Assembly (NCBI GenBank): GCA_002104945.1
Contig: MCFH01000004.1
Coordinates: 124,001-188,000 of the forward strand
Direction of reading: 5' to 3'
From: Piromyces finnis
Taxonomy: Eukaryota; Neocallimastigomycota; Neocallimastigomycetes; Neocallimastigales; Neocallimastigaceae
DNA length: 64,000 bases
The notes beneath the pieces are model-generated. The model had not been told where the DNA came from and did not search any database. It saw only the letters and a program-made list of their open reading frames with translations. Shown here one piece after another: positions 14,315-26,721 of the stretch (the first letter of the stretch is position 1; every line of letters begins with the position of its first letter). Position numbers and translations under genes: made by a program.

Positions 14315-14316
14315 AT
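14071..14316. repeat. (TAAA)n tetranucleotide microsatellite
   Basis: About 246 bp of near-perfect AAAT/TAAA repeats. Interruptions are ACTAAATA variants (AACTAAAT), concentrated in the first 40 bases and recurring near 14145, 14218 and 14238. Lies 437 bp upstream of the EF-hand gene start. Confidence 0.95.
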
Positions 14317-14752
14317 TATATATTTAATTTAATTATATGGATTTATTTTAGTTTGTCTTGTTGTATTTTTATAAGAAAATTTAATTAAATATTTTAATTG
14401 ACATTATAATTAAAATCTATTTAATCTAATAATATATTATAATATATATTATAGTGTTTTTTATATTAATTCTGGAATAATATAAAATTTATATTTACTA
14501 ATAAATATGATTAAATATGATGTTTATTTAGTTATCCATTTACTTTTTTTTTTTTTTATTTTTATATCATAATAATCATATAAAAATTTTTCTTTTTATT
14601 TTTCTTTTTTATAAATTAAAAAAAAAATAAATAAGAAAATATTTATTTTTTAAGTTATATAAAAATAACTATATAATAAAACCTTTATACTCTATAAAAA
14701 ACCAATTTTTTTAATAATACTAAGTATTTTTTTCAAAAAAAAATATAAATAA
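14317..14752. other. Intergenic/promoter region of the EF-hand gene
   Basis: A/T-rich sequence between the TAAA array and the ATG at 14753. An A-rich leader immediately precedes the start codon. No distinct core promoter element can be singled out from this composition. Confidence 0.4.
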
Positions 14753-15785
14753 ATGTATCCAGGAAACAGAGCTGCCACTGGAACACAAGGCCAAGATTCT
14801 CAACAACAACAACAACAACAACAACAAGGTTACCAACAAGGTGGCTATCAACAAGGTAGTTATCAACAAGGTGGCTATCAACAAGGTTACCAACAAGGTG
14901 GATACCAACAAGGTTATGGAGGTTATCCACCACCAGGAGGTTATGGATATGGTTATCCACCACCAGGTGGTTTTGGATATCCACCACCAGGTGGATTTGG
15001 TGGCTATGGTGCTCCAGGTTATCCACCACAAGGTTATGGAGGTTATGGATATGGCCAAGTAAGTATATTGTCTTTCATGTTACTTATATTGAAAAAATAT
15101 TTTTTTTATCAATATTAAATTTAATATTCCTAAGATTAAGTAATATTACATTAATGTGCATGCATATTTTTTTTTTTTATCTTTTCTTTATAAATGCAAA
15201 AATAGGTTATGCATCCACAATCATATGTAAGTATATAAATTTAATAATAAATATAATATTGTTATAAATTATGATTTTATCTAAAAATCTTAAAAAAATT
15301 AAACAAAATTATTTATATAAACAATATTATTTGTAATAAATAATTAAAAACAATTGTTGGGTTAACAATTAAAAGACTAGAATGCATTATGATTATGGCT
15401 CAGCCTACAATCCAAATCAAGGTTACATGGTCCCAATTGGTGTTTCCCAAGTTATTGCTCAAAAGATGATGACTGCAAGTAATGCATTCCGTTATTTTGA
15501 TAAGGACCACACTGGTACTTTAAACCAAAATGGTAAGACTTTTTTTTTTTTAATAGAATATTTTTTATTTACCTATTTTTATTTTTATTGTTTTATCTTC
15601 TTTTAATATTCATATAATTATAAATTAATTTAATATAAATGATAGAATGGGCTCAATGTATGTCATACTTAGGTATTAATATACCTGAAAATGAAATGAA
15701 TCGTTTATATTACATGATTGATTCTGACAGATCCGGTACAATTAACGAAAGAGAATTCTGTGAATGGTTTAGTTCTTGTTATTAG
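14753..15785 (+). CDS. Short EF-hand protein with prion-like QQGGY/PPPGG N-terminus (penta-EF-hand related)
   Basis: Four exons: 14753-15058, 15206-15226 (only 21 nt), 15376-15532 and 15646-15785; 207 residues. Residues 1-102 are low complexity: a Gln run, repeated YQQGGYQQG, then PPPGGYG/PPPGGFG units. This is like the Gly/Pro/Tyr N-termini of ALG-2/PDCD6, peflin, sorcin and annexin A11. Residues 151-162 (DKDHTGTLNQNE) and 187-198 (DSDRSGTINERE) are complete 12-residue EF-hand loops with D at 1, D at 3, G at 6 and E at 12. The spacing between them fits the first EF-hands of the penta-EF-hand (PEF) family. Classic PEF proteins have five EF-hands in about 170 residues; this one stops after two (stop TAG 15783-15785). 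It is probably a cytosolic calcium sensor whose N-terminus mediates membrane or protein contacts. Family placement is inference; EF-hands are certain. Confidence 0.85.
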
Positions 15786-16268
15786 ATTATCAAATGTTGT
15801 ATACCTAAATAAAAATATGTTATCAAAATTTTATAATTTTTAAAGTAAAATAAAAATACAATGTTTTTATTATTATTTATATTATAATAATAAAAGTCTA
15901 ATATATTTTCACCAGTAACGTTTTTATTCCTAAAATAGTAATATGTAACTCATTAAAAATAGTAAAATACATAAACTATTAAATTATTAAAAATATGTAA
16001 TAAAATAAAATGAAATAAATTAAAAAAAAAAAATAAAGATAAAAAAATGAAGAAAATAAAATCATAATAATAATAAAAAAAGTTAAAGCACTTAGTATGT
16101 GTTTATAATATATACTAAATATTTCTTTATATATAGTTTAGTTAAATATATATATATATATATTTAATATTTATTTTTCTATTTTAATATATATTTAATT
16201 ATATTTAAGGAAAAAATAAGAAATCTTATATAAAATAATATTTTTAATTTATTTGTTATATTATTGAA
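15786..16268. other. Intergenic region
   Basis: A/T-rich spacer of under 500 bp. It has A-rich and (TA)n tracts and should contain the 3' UTR of the EF-hand gene and the promoter of the Gemin7-like gene. Nothing else is visible. Confidence 0.5.
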
Positions 16269-16734
16269 ATGGAAAACGGATCAACTGATACTATTCTTTC
16301 TGATATGCAAGAAATGCTTCTAAAAAAGCAAGATCAATTAATTAAATATGATTTAAGAAAGCGATTTTTAAATTTGAATTTATATCTAGCGAAAAAAAAA
16401 CCAGATATTGAATTAAATATGTATACAAAGTAAGGCTTTTTTTTTTTTTTTTTTTTAAAGATAATCTTTTATTGATATAAATAAATTATACAAACATAAT
16501 TTACTTTATAATTTTGATATTTCAGAAGTCATTTAATGATTAATATTAAGTGGCATTTTTTTTTTTTTTTTTTTTTACTTTATACTTTTTTTCAGTAATA
16601 AATTAACTGGCACATTTTCAAATTACTCTCCTGGTGAACAACAAATTAAAATGAACAATTTGGAAACAAAATTAGGTGCTTACCCTTCAATTAATATACG
16701 CTGTTCTGATATTTGTTATTATATAACAAAATAA
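16269..16734 (+). CDS. Gemin7-like SMN-complex component
   Basis: Two exons, 16269-16429 and 16596-16734, give 99 residues. The intron contains two candidate acceptors; using the second (TTTTTTCAG at about 16587-16595) keeps the frame, while the first runs quickly into a stop. The C-terminal two thirds read like Gemin7: an LRKRFLN helix, a short beta-strand region (ELNMYTKNNKLTGTFSNY), then NNLETKLG and the closing NIRCSDICYY at residues 87-96. RCSDI is the hallmark of Gemin7, an Sm-fold protein. Known role: with Gemin6 and SMN it helps load the Sm ring on spliceosomal snRNAs in the cytoplasm. The length is close to animal Gemin7 minus its N-terminal tail. The match rests on pattern recognition of a short protein, so it needs a profile search, but the order of motifs is good. 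Confidence 0.7.
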
Positions 16735-17673
16735 AGTTCTCATGTTTATTAATGATTATTCATTAAAATCATACGTATTTTTATATATATTGATAAGAAT
16801 AAGATTATTAGTAGTAACTTCGTGATAATAAAAATAAGATTTTTTTTTTTTATTTAATATTTTATATAATTATAGTAAACATAATATAATATTATTACTA
16901 TTACAATATATGCAATATGTTCAAATATTTTAATTTCTATAATAAAAGAATATAAATAGAATTATAAAAATAGCATTTATTTAACTATAACTAATTGTCA
17001 ATCTTAGATATAAATAAAAATTCATTGATATTTCATTTTATATAAAATAATATTTAATTATAAGTATGTACTAAGATTAATAATTATATTTGTGTAATTG
17101 TAACTATATTTTTTGGTAAATATAATTATGGAAGAACCATAATTTAAATATTAAAAACATTATCATGGCTGATAAATAATTAATAATGGTTATTATCAGC
17201 CCCATTTTATAATTTAAAAAATATATTAATTATTTGTAATAATTTCATTCAATTTATTATAATTTAGGATTTGATAGTACATTTTTTCCCTTTTTTTTAT
17301 AAAAAAAATATTTTCAAGTCATAAATTTGTAGTAATTAGAAATAGCGAAATAAAAATAATTTTATATTTATTTCTAATTATACAAGGAATAAAAGTAAAT
17401 ATATACATAATTTGTAAATATTATAAAAACAAACAAATGATAAATAAACAAGTAAATATATAAACTATAAAAACAATAAACCAATATTTTCAAAAATAAC
17501 ATTGATAATTTTTAATCAATCATTACATTATTTATATATATTACTATATATTAGTTTTAATTTACACAAAAATCTATTAACAATCAAGAACTAAAAAAAT
17601 TAAAAATACAAATTAAAAATAAATAAATACAAAAAATATAACATTGAACTATTATTAATAGAAAATTATAAAA
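16735..17673. other. Intergenic region
   Basis: About 940 bp of A/T-rich DNA with no ORF or RNA gene I can support. The last 100 bases before 17674 are strongly A-rich on the + strand, typical of the leaders of the genes in this window. Confidence 0.5.
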
Positions 17674-18546
17674 ATGTCTTCTTACAAACTTGGTACAAAA
17701 GCCGCTGTTTTTGCTGCAATTTCATTCTCTATTCCTTCTCTACTTTCGACATATAGAGAAAGATTAGGTCTCAATGATTTAACAATAAGCAAATCAAAAT
17801 TTAATGAATCTGTTTCATTTAAATATCAAGTACCAGAATTAAAAGTGTTATCACCATACACTACTGCTGTTACTCATATGTTCCATCATAAAGATTTTGA
17901 GCATTTCTTATGGAATATGTATACATTAACTAGTTCTTCTCTTTATTTAGATGTTGGTTTTGAACAAACAGCCTTCTTATTTATTGGTGGTGGTATAACA
18001 GGTTTAGTAACTCATATTTTCAAATGGAAAAAGAAATTAACATTATCACCAGAACCAACTGATAATATTAATCCAGTTTCTGTAATGGATTCTTTATTGC
18101 CAAAAGCTTTACCAGACGGTCTTTCAAAGATTGTTGGTGAAGAAAATTTAAAAAATGTTAAAGACTCATATAACCAAGTTCGTTCCCAACTTACCAATAG
18201 AATATTCACTATATGTGGTTCAAGCGCAGGCGTTTATGCAATTGTTGGTGCAGAAACAGTTCAAATTGCTTGTGATCTTTTTAAGACCATTTTTGGACGT
18301 AGTAGAAAAAGAACTGAAGAAGGAAAAGAGGAAAATAGTAAAGAAATAAGTAGATTAATTTCATTAGAAGTTAATGCTTTCTCTAGAGTTCAATGGTTAA
18401 TTGCTGAAATTCTTGCTTTATTAAGATCAGGTGAATCTTTAAAACGTGATAAAATATTGAATATGGCCCATATGAACGGTTTTATATTTGGTGCTGTTGT
18501 TATGACTATATGGAAACTTCAAAATTTATTAGGAATTTCATTATAA
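17674..18546 (+). CDS. Rhomboid-family intramembrane serine protease
   Basis: One uninterrupted frame of 290 residues with no intron, unlike most neighbours. The rhomboid signatures are complete: the TM2-type H-x-x-x-H-x-x-x-N pattern around residues 72-81 (HKDFEHFLWN, preceded by THMFHH), the nucleophile motif GSSAG at 182-186 (catalytic Ser184), and the partner His266 in AHMNGFIFGAVV of the last helix. Hydrophobic segments lie at about 10-25, 74-92, 98-115, 177-200, 236-251 and 264-287. Between helices there is a long, charged soluble loop (about 117-175) and a second charged patch (208-228). Known chemistry: cleavage of transmembrane substrates inside the bilayer by a Ser-His dyad. Substrate and compartment are unknown; a mitochondrial (PARL/Pcp1-like) or secretory location are both possible. 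All catalytic residues are present, so it is predicted to be active. Confidence 0.87.
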   Translation: MSSYKLGTKAAVFAAISFSIPSLLSTYRERLGLNDLTISKSKFNESVSFKYQVPELKVLSPYTTAVTHMFHHKDFEHFLWNMYTLTSSSLYLDVGFEQTAFLFIGGGITGLVTHIFKWKKKLTLSPEPTDNINPVSVMDSLLPKALPDGLSKIVGEENLKNVKDSYNQVRSQLTNRIFTICGSSAGVYAIVGAETVQIACDLFKTIFGRSRKRTEEGKEENSKEISRLISLEVNAFSRVQWLIAEILALLRSGESLKRDKILNMAHMNGFIFGAVVMTIWKLQNLLGISL

Positions 18547-20618
18547 AGTTAATTCATCTTTCAATATTTTTTAATTTAATAATGAAAAAAAAAATAAAGA
18601 CTAAAATAAAAGATTAATTTCAATTTAAAAATTAATAAACTAAAAGAAATATCATATTATCATTACTGTTACTATTATAAATTATAAGATAATAATAATA
18701 AAAACTCAAATTAAAAAACAGTAAAATAATGAATTTTTACTAATTTCAATTGTTATTTATATTTAGTTCTTGTTCTTTATAATTATTTTATTAATATAAA
18801 ACACATAAAATGACGTTAATATATGAATAAAAATAATAAATAGTAAATAAATAACAAAATCTACATTCTTTTTATAAATATTATTAAAGGAAATGGAAAC
18901 ATAATACTTTGATATAGTAGTTATTTCACTAATAAAGCATTTAAGGCAAAAGACTTTTAGAAATTCTTCAAATTAATATTCTGGATACTTCATTTGTTTC
19001 TTTTATACTTTTTATTATTTTATCAAATGTACATAAAGTAAATAATATATATTAATCAAAATATATTCTTTATTCTATTTATTATTCAAACACTACCCTT
19101 TCATCTTTTCAATATTATTTTTCATATTATTTTATTGTCAATTATCAAGGTCACAATTATTATGCTAAAAATATAGTAAATATAGTAAAAGTCTAATATC
19201 TATTTTGACCAATAATTTTTCTGATATAATGTATATTATTATTAATGTTGATACATTTAAAATACATAATAAAAATAAAAAGGAAGATTAATTAATAGAA
19301 TTTAAACTTCAATATTTTTTTTTTCGAAAATATTTAGGTATTTAGTCATATAAAAGGAATTTTAATAATTATATAGAAAAGGAAAGATAAAATAAAGAGT
19401 ATATAATAAGCAATAATGGATATTTATTATTCTATTTAAATAATAAAAATAGTTTTATTAAAAGATACATACCTTTTTGATATATTTTTTTTAGTATGAT
19501 CTGGCATATTTATTTATAAATTAACTTTTATAATTATTTGATTCAATAAATTAATATATGCTCAACATATATTATAATGTATTTTAAATAAATAAATAAT
19601 TATTTTGCAATTTTTTATTTATATATATATTTTTTTAAATATAATAAATATAAATTATTTTAAAATAAAAAAAAGTTCTTTTGTTATATTCTTTGTAGAA
19701 TTTGTTTTTATTTTATTTTTATAATAGGTTTTTTTTTTAATTTAGGAAGGTTTATTTTCTTTACTTTTTTTTTTATTTTATTATTTTTTTTCCCCATTCC
19801 TAAATACTAATTTATTATAAAACCAATTATTTAAGTTTAAAAAAAAGTAAATTTTTATATAAAAAATATTTATGATTATAAATATTAAAATAAGATTTTA
19901 TTGAATATAATAATAAAATAGTTAAGTATAAAAAATAATATTACTAGATTACTATTTTTCAAATTTGAAATTCATAAATTTCAATTTATATTGCTGTGTA
20001 TAATACAATCAAATAATAAATATAAAATCAATTACAAAAATAAGAAGAAAAGTTAAATAAACAAAAATTTTAAAACCAAAATTTTAGATGATATTTTTGG
20101 AAAATAAAAATAGTTGAAATTAATTATTAATTAATTTTAAATTTGAAATTATATAAATGAAATTCAATTAAATTTAAAAACAGATTTGTAGAATAAAGTT
20201 TTAAATTGATTCAACTTATATAAACACACCCATACATTTAATAATGATAAAATAGTATATAAACGGAAACAAACAAATAAACGAAAGAAAAAAAAAATAT
20301 TCATCTACATATTAAAAATTATTCCTGAAGATAATATAATTAATTTATTTATAAACTGTAAATTACTTGGATTTAATTATTTTTAATTAAAATAAATACT
20401 TCAATATTTTCTTATAAAAACTTTTTTACTCATAATAAATTCTATTTATTATTTATACAAACCATTATTTTTACTAAATATATTTTTAATTTTCTTTGAA
20501 TATATCATCTCTACTAAACTATTCCTTTTTTTTTTTTTTTATTTTTAATAAAATTTATTTATTCTATCTAAACAATATAGTTTTTATTTCCTCTTTATTA
20601 ATGTAAAAAGTTTTATAC
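18547..20618. other. AT-rich intergenic DNA upstream of the CHD1-like gene
   Basis: Roughly 2 kb without supportable genes. Homopolymer runs and a short T tract at about 20528-20540 precede the CHD1 start. I checked both strands for short exons with matching splice sites and found none I could connect. Confidence 0.5.
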
Positions 20619-23600
20619 ATGTCTTTTTCATCAGATTATAGTGATCACTCTTCAATTGGTAAAAAATTATTTTTATCACTTTTTATATTATATAAAATAA
20701 ATATATTAAAAACCATTTTTTTTTGAAAAAATGATGTAACAATTTTCGGAATTGAATTACATTATAGAGTGTTTTTTTTAAATAATTTTTATAATATATA
20801 AATAATAAAAATAAATAATGAATGTAGCTGTAACGAATATATATATATAAATAAAAGAAACGTTGTAAATAAAAAATAATTAGATTTTAAAATTATAATC
20901 CAACAAAAGATTTTATTTTTGTAACCAAAATAAATCTTTAAAACAAATTAACAATATCTTATTTTTAACCTTTATTTATGTTTGTTATATAAATGTCTTT
21001 TTATAAAAAAATAAACTTTTATTTTCGATATAAACTATAATAAATAAAGATTCAAGTAATGAGAGTCAAATTGAGAGTAATCATATCCAATCCGATTCTT
21101 CATTTAGCCTATCAAGTTCTTCTGAGTCAGAATCGTCATATTCAGAAGATGAATCAATAAACCCAAAAAATAATATAATAGAAAGTGAAAATGAAAGTAA
21201 TGAACATATAAATGAAAATGATATAGAACAGGACATTGAAAATGAAATTGGAAATGTAAGTGAAAATGAACCTTACAATGAAAATGAAAATTTAACAACA
21301 ATAGAAGATACATTTGAAGAAGTTAGTAGTGAGGATGAACCTCCAAAAGTAATAAAAGAGCCTTCAAAACCAAAAAGGAGAGTAACAAAGAAAAAAAGTT
21401 TTGAAGCTCTTGATCCAGAGTTATATGGACTTAGAAGATCTAGTAGAACAAAAGTTCAACCAAAAAGATATGAGGTAAGTTTTCTATATATACAAAAAAT
21501 TTATTCTATTCTTAAATACAACATATGAAACAATATATCATTTTATTCTTAGTGATACTATAATAAGTAAAAGAATTAATTTATTATTTAAACACCATCA
21601 TAAAGAATTAAAATAAATTTACTATATATAATTCATAATAATATAGGATGAGTATATTGATAATATAGACAATAACACAGATACATATGATGATGATAAT
21701 AGTGGTAGTGATTATTCTTCTTCACATAGATATACCCGGAAGAATAAAACAAGAAAAGCTACTACTCAAAGAAAAAGAAAATCGTTTAACACATCATCGA
21801 GAAGTAAATATCAAATTCATTATTTATGATATTAAATTATTTATATGTATTTATATTTTTCTTAAATGTTAATTGTATAAAATTCTTTTTTTTTTTTTTT
21901 TTATAAAGCTTCATCAAGAGCAAGTTCGTATGAATATGGCTCTGAAGTTGAATATACCGAAGTATCATCATCGTCAGATGATGATTGGGGAGCAAAACCT
22001 TCAAAATCTAGACGGAAACGTTCAAGAAAATCCTCAAAAAGTACGGATAGAGCAGAAGTAAGTAGTATTGTGGAGGGTTTAAGGTATTCATCAAGAACAA
22101 GAGCTGTTAAAAATTATGATGAAAGTCAATTCGATGAAGAATTAGGTTTAACAGAAGAGGATTTAGTTATCAAAAAGAAAACTAAAAAAATACCAGCATA
22201 TGAAATCATTCAAGATGGTAGGCGTCTTTTATTATTATAATAAATCATTAATTATATTAGATTTATAAGTATATATTACTTTTTTCTTTAAATTATTATT
22301 TTATTAATTATAATTTTATTATAACAATATTTTATATTTTTAGAAGAAGGTGATGTTATAGAAGGTGTTTTTGATTTCAGATATGATAACAAAGGTAAAT
22401 TATAATTCATTATATATTCATTATAATATAGATTTTCAAGGGTTTTATTTTTTAAAGGAATTAAATTCATGTATAATTATTAAGTTTATTCTTTTCTTCT
22501 TATAAACATGTAAAAAATAACCTATTTCTTAATACATATAATATATATAATCTATATTTTATAATTCATTATTTAATAATACTACTATAAATAATAGAGG
22601 AATATTTAGAAGAAGATGAAGATGATCCAATGAAATTTGTACAAGTTGTAGAATTTTATATTAAATGGAAAGGATGGTCACATCTTCATAACACATGGGA
22701 AAGATATGATAATTTAAGAGATTATAAAGGTTTTAGAAAAGTAGATAATTATTTAAAGCAAAAAGTAAATCCCGATAGAGATTATAGAAATGATAAGTTT
22801 ATTACAGGAGATCAATTAGAGCAATATAATATTAATTTAGAAATTGAACGAGATATGATAAAAGACTACCAAAGTGTTGATAGAGTAATATCATATAGAG
22901 AAGTTCAACCAACAGATGACTATCCACATGGTATTCAATATCTTTGTAAATGGAAACGTTTACCTTACTGTGATTCTACTTGGGAGTATGTTGAATTAAT
23001 ATCAGATAATTACCAAGATAAAATTGATGATTATCTTGATCGCCAACAAAATCAACTTGTTCCTCATAAAAGTAGACATTATACCAAAGATAATCGACCA
23101 AAATTTGACAAATTATTAAAGCAACCTGAATACATGAAAAAAGGCGGTGAACTTCGTGATTATCAACTTACAGGGGTAAATTGGATGGCTTATTTATGGT
23201 GTAATAATAATAATGGTATTTTAGCTGATGAAATGGGTTTAGGTAAAACTGTTCAATCTATATCTTTCTTATCTTATTTATTCCATACTATGCATCTTTA
23301 TGGTCCATTTTTAGTTGTTGTTCCTTTATCTACTATATCGTCATGGCAAAAGGAATTTGAACGTTGGGCCCCTGATATGAATGTTATTGTTTATTCTGGT
23401 GATTCAGTATCTCGTGGAACCATCCGTGATTTTGAATTCCTTCTCCCAACTAAAAGTAAAGAAAAAAAATATAAGTTTAATGTACTTTTAACCACATATG
23501 AATTAATTATTAAAGATCATCAATATTTGGGTGAAGTTCGTTGGACATATTTAGCAGTTGATGAAGCTCATCGTTTAAAAAATCGTGATTCTCAACTTCA

Positions 23601-26600
23601 TGAAATTTTAAAAGAATTCCATAATGCCAATCGTCTTTTAATTACTGGTACTCCTCTTCAAAACAATGTAGATGAATTATATTCTCTTGTACGTTTTATA
23701 ATGCCAGATGAGTTTTCAGATCTAGAAAACTTTGAGATTTCAACAGATGCAGATACTGAAATGCGTATACGACAACTTCATGAACGTTTAAAGCCATATA
23801 TGTTGAGACGTTTAAAGAAAGATGTTGAAAAATCATTACCAACAAAAACAGAAAGAGTATTACGTGTTGAATTATCGCATATGCAAGTTCATTATTATAA
23901 GCATATACTTACTAAGAATTTTTCTGCATTAAATAAAGGTATTGCTGGTCAAGGTCAGTTTTCATTATTAAATATTGCCATGGAATTGAAAAAAGCCAGT
24001 AATCATCCTTTCTTATTTCAGGGTGCTGAAGTTATAACGGATAATCGGGAAGAGCAATTAAAAGGTTTAATTATGAATTCAGGAAAAATGGTATTATTGG
24101 ATAAATTATTACAAAGATTGAAGAGTGATGGTCATCGTGTTTTAATATTTTCACAGATGGTCAGAATGCTTGATATTCTATCGGATTATATAGTACTTCG
24201 TGGTTATACCTATCAACGTTTAGATGGTAGTGTAGGCTCTGAAGCTAGAAAAAAAGCAATAGAACATTATAATGCTGAAGGTTCACCAGACTTTATCTTT
24301 TTATTATCTACTAAAGCTGGTGGTTTAGGTTTAAATTTAGAAACGGCAGATACTGTTATTATCTTTGATTCTGATTGGAACCCTCAAAATGATTTACAAG
24401 CAATGGCCCGTGCTCACCGTATTGGTCAAAAGAATCATGTTAATGTCTATCGATTTGTATCAAAGGGTACCATTGAAGAAGAAATTTTAGATCGTGCTAA
24501 GAAGAAGATGGTTTTAGAATATTGTATTATTAAGCAAATGGATACCTCAGGTGAAACACTTTTACAAAAGTCAAGTAAAAAAAGTAAGCGTGCTGATCAA
24601 TTTAATAAAGAAGAATTGCAGTCTATATTGAAATTTGGTGCTCAGAAGATGTTTTCGGAGGATGCAGGCACTGAAAAATTAGAAGAAATGAATTTAGATG
24701 AAATTTTAGAAAGAGCTGAACATACTGAAACAACAGAATCAATGAATCTTACTGAGGCTAGTGCTGAATTTTTAGAACAGTTCAAGGTAGCTGATTTTGG
24801 TGTGAATGATTTAACATGGGAAGAAATTATTCCAGAAGAAGAGAGAAAGAAATTAGAAGAAGAAGAGCGTCAAGAAGAGTTAATGTATGCTGCTCGTAGA
24901 AGAGCTGCTGCTCCCACTTATTCTAAAGAAAAGAATGAAGATGAAGATCAAGATCAAAATGAAGAGCAAAATGAAGATGCACCACGAAAAAGAAGAAGAA
25001 GAGCTTCCCGAATCAAAAAGAAGAATGAAAATTCTGATTTCTTAACTGAAAAAGATGTTAGAGCCTTAGTGAAATCTATACAACGTTTTGGAGATATTAA
25101 TATCAGATATGATGATATTGTAAAGGATGCTGATTTAGAGAATAAGGATCATGATGTGGTTATTAGTACCTATGAAGGTCTATACAGTTTTTGTGAAGAA
25201 TCTATTCATAACAATGAAGTTAATAATGAAAATGAAAATTCTACATCTACTCGCAAAACTAAATCTGTATTAGTGTCTTATGAAGGTGTTAATAATATAA
25301 ATGCTACACAATTTCTTCAAAGAGTGAATGATTTAACACTTTTAAATAAACGTTTGAAGGATAATTCAAAACTTAATAACTTTAGACTTTCATCAACCCT
25401 TAAGCCTGTGAATAACTGGAATTGTAAATGGGGACAAAAGGATGATTCTTTACTTCTTGTTGGTATTTATAAACATGGTTTTGGCTACTGGGATAAAATA
25501 CAGCAAGATGAAACCTTGGATTTCAAGGATAAGTTTTTCCTTGGCAGTAACCAAGAATTTGAAGATGAAGATCGTTTATTACCAAAATCAGTTCATTTAA
25601 ATCGTCGTGCTGAATATCTTTTAAAAATATTAACTGAAGAAATGAATAGTAATAAATCCAGAACACGTACTAATTCGAAACAAAATAGTAGAGCCAGTAG
25701 ACGTCAATCTCAAGAAAAATCTAACATGGTGGCTAACTCAGCAACAGTTACCAAGAATAGAAGTTCCAAAGGCAAAACATCAAAATCCTCTTCCAAACGT
25801 GTTAAAAAGGAAGAAGAAGAAGAAGGTGAATTGGAAGAAATTGATGAAGAATCCGATTACTCTTCAATGGATGAACGTGATTGTAAGGAACGCATGAGAC
25901 CTGTAAAACGAGAATTGAAGGCTCTCAAAGATAAATCTAATAATTATTCTGGTAAGAAGAAAGCTGATTTTATTAAGGGAAGAGTAAAAGCTATTGGTGA
26001 TATGATTCATACGATTACCAATACAATATCAAGTCGTCATAAACGTGAAAAATTAGAAAATCATCTATGGAAATTTGCTTCATGGTTTTGGCCCAATGAA
26101 AACAATTCCATAAGTAGTAGTAAACTACGTGTATTATATACCCGATTAGAACAATCACTTCAAACTTCTAATAATAATACCACTTCCTCTCAATCACACG
26201 ATGCTCGTAGAAGAAATTATTCTAATAGTTCTCTCACTTCTAATGACCCCCTTCATTCTAGTAATGAAAAGAAATCCACATCCTATCGAAATATTAGTCG
26301 TAAAAACTCCACAGAATCTTCAATGTCAAGTTCTCTTTCCAAACGTTATCTCCCAAGTGATAAAGAATCAATGAATAGTCATAAAAGGTATAAAATGACA
26401 TCTTCTAGTCATCATTCCTCTTACGATGAAAATAAACGTAGTTCTTTATCACGAAACAATAGTGTTTCCACACGTGCGAGTGACTATGAAGATTCTCCAA
26501 AATATAGCGATAAATCATCCGTGAATAGTTATCATCATCATAATTCTTCTTCACGCTACTACAAACATACCAAATCTCATAATTATGAATCTGGACCTGA

Positions 26601-26607
26601 AAAATAA
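20619..26607 (+). CDS. CHD1: CHD1-family ATP-dependent chromatin remodeller
   Basis: Six exons: 20619-20658, 21050-21474, 21647-21803, 21909-22217, 22344-22394 and 22598-26607; 1663 residues. An acidic Ser-rich N-terminus ends with [15 protein letters not shown], then a basic Ser/Arg region. Chromodomain 1 is about residues 312-385 ([17 protein letters not shown]), partly encoded by the 51-nt exon. Chromodomain 2 is about 419-478 ([16 protein letters not shown]). The SNF2 ATPase follows with Walker A DEMGLGKT (538-545), DEAH box at 649-652, and the helicase C half ending with [30 protein letters not shown]-like DNA-binding part follows ([16 protein letters not shown]). The C-terminal CHCT/DUF4208 domain is about 1418-1515 ([19 protein letters not shown]), followed by a Ser-rich tail. 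Known role: nucleosome spacing on transcribed genes. All catalytic motifs are intact. Domain order is that of CHD1 rather than CHD3/4 or CHD7, as there are no PHD or BRK domains. Confidence 0.95.
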
Positions 26608-26690
26608 ATATATAAAAATAGTAATAAAAAACGAAAAAATCGCTAAAAATAATAAATAAACAAATATACAAAAAAAAAAAAAAAACAAAA

Positions 26691-26721
<31 letters not shown>

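Noticed and set aside
14071-14316. Possible CRISPR-like or other spaced repeat
   Set aside because: Units are 4 bp and contiguous with no unique spacers; simple microsatellite.
14720-15058. Leftward frames antisense to the EF-hand gene N-terminus
   Set aside because: Periodic codons mirror the YQQGG repeats; the sense frame has EF-hands and splice sites.
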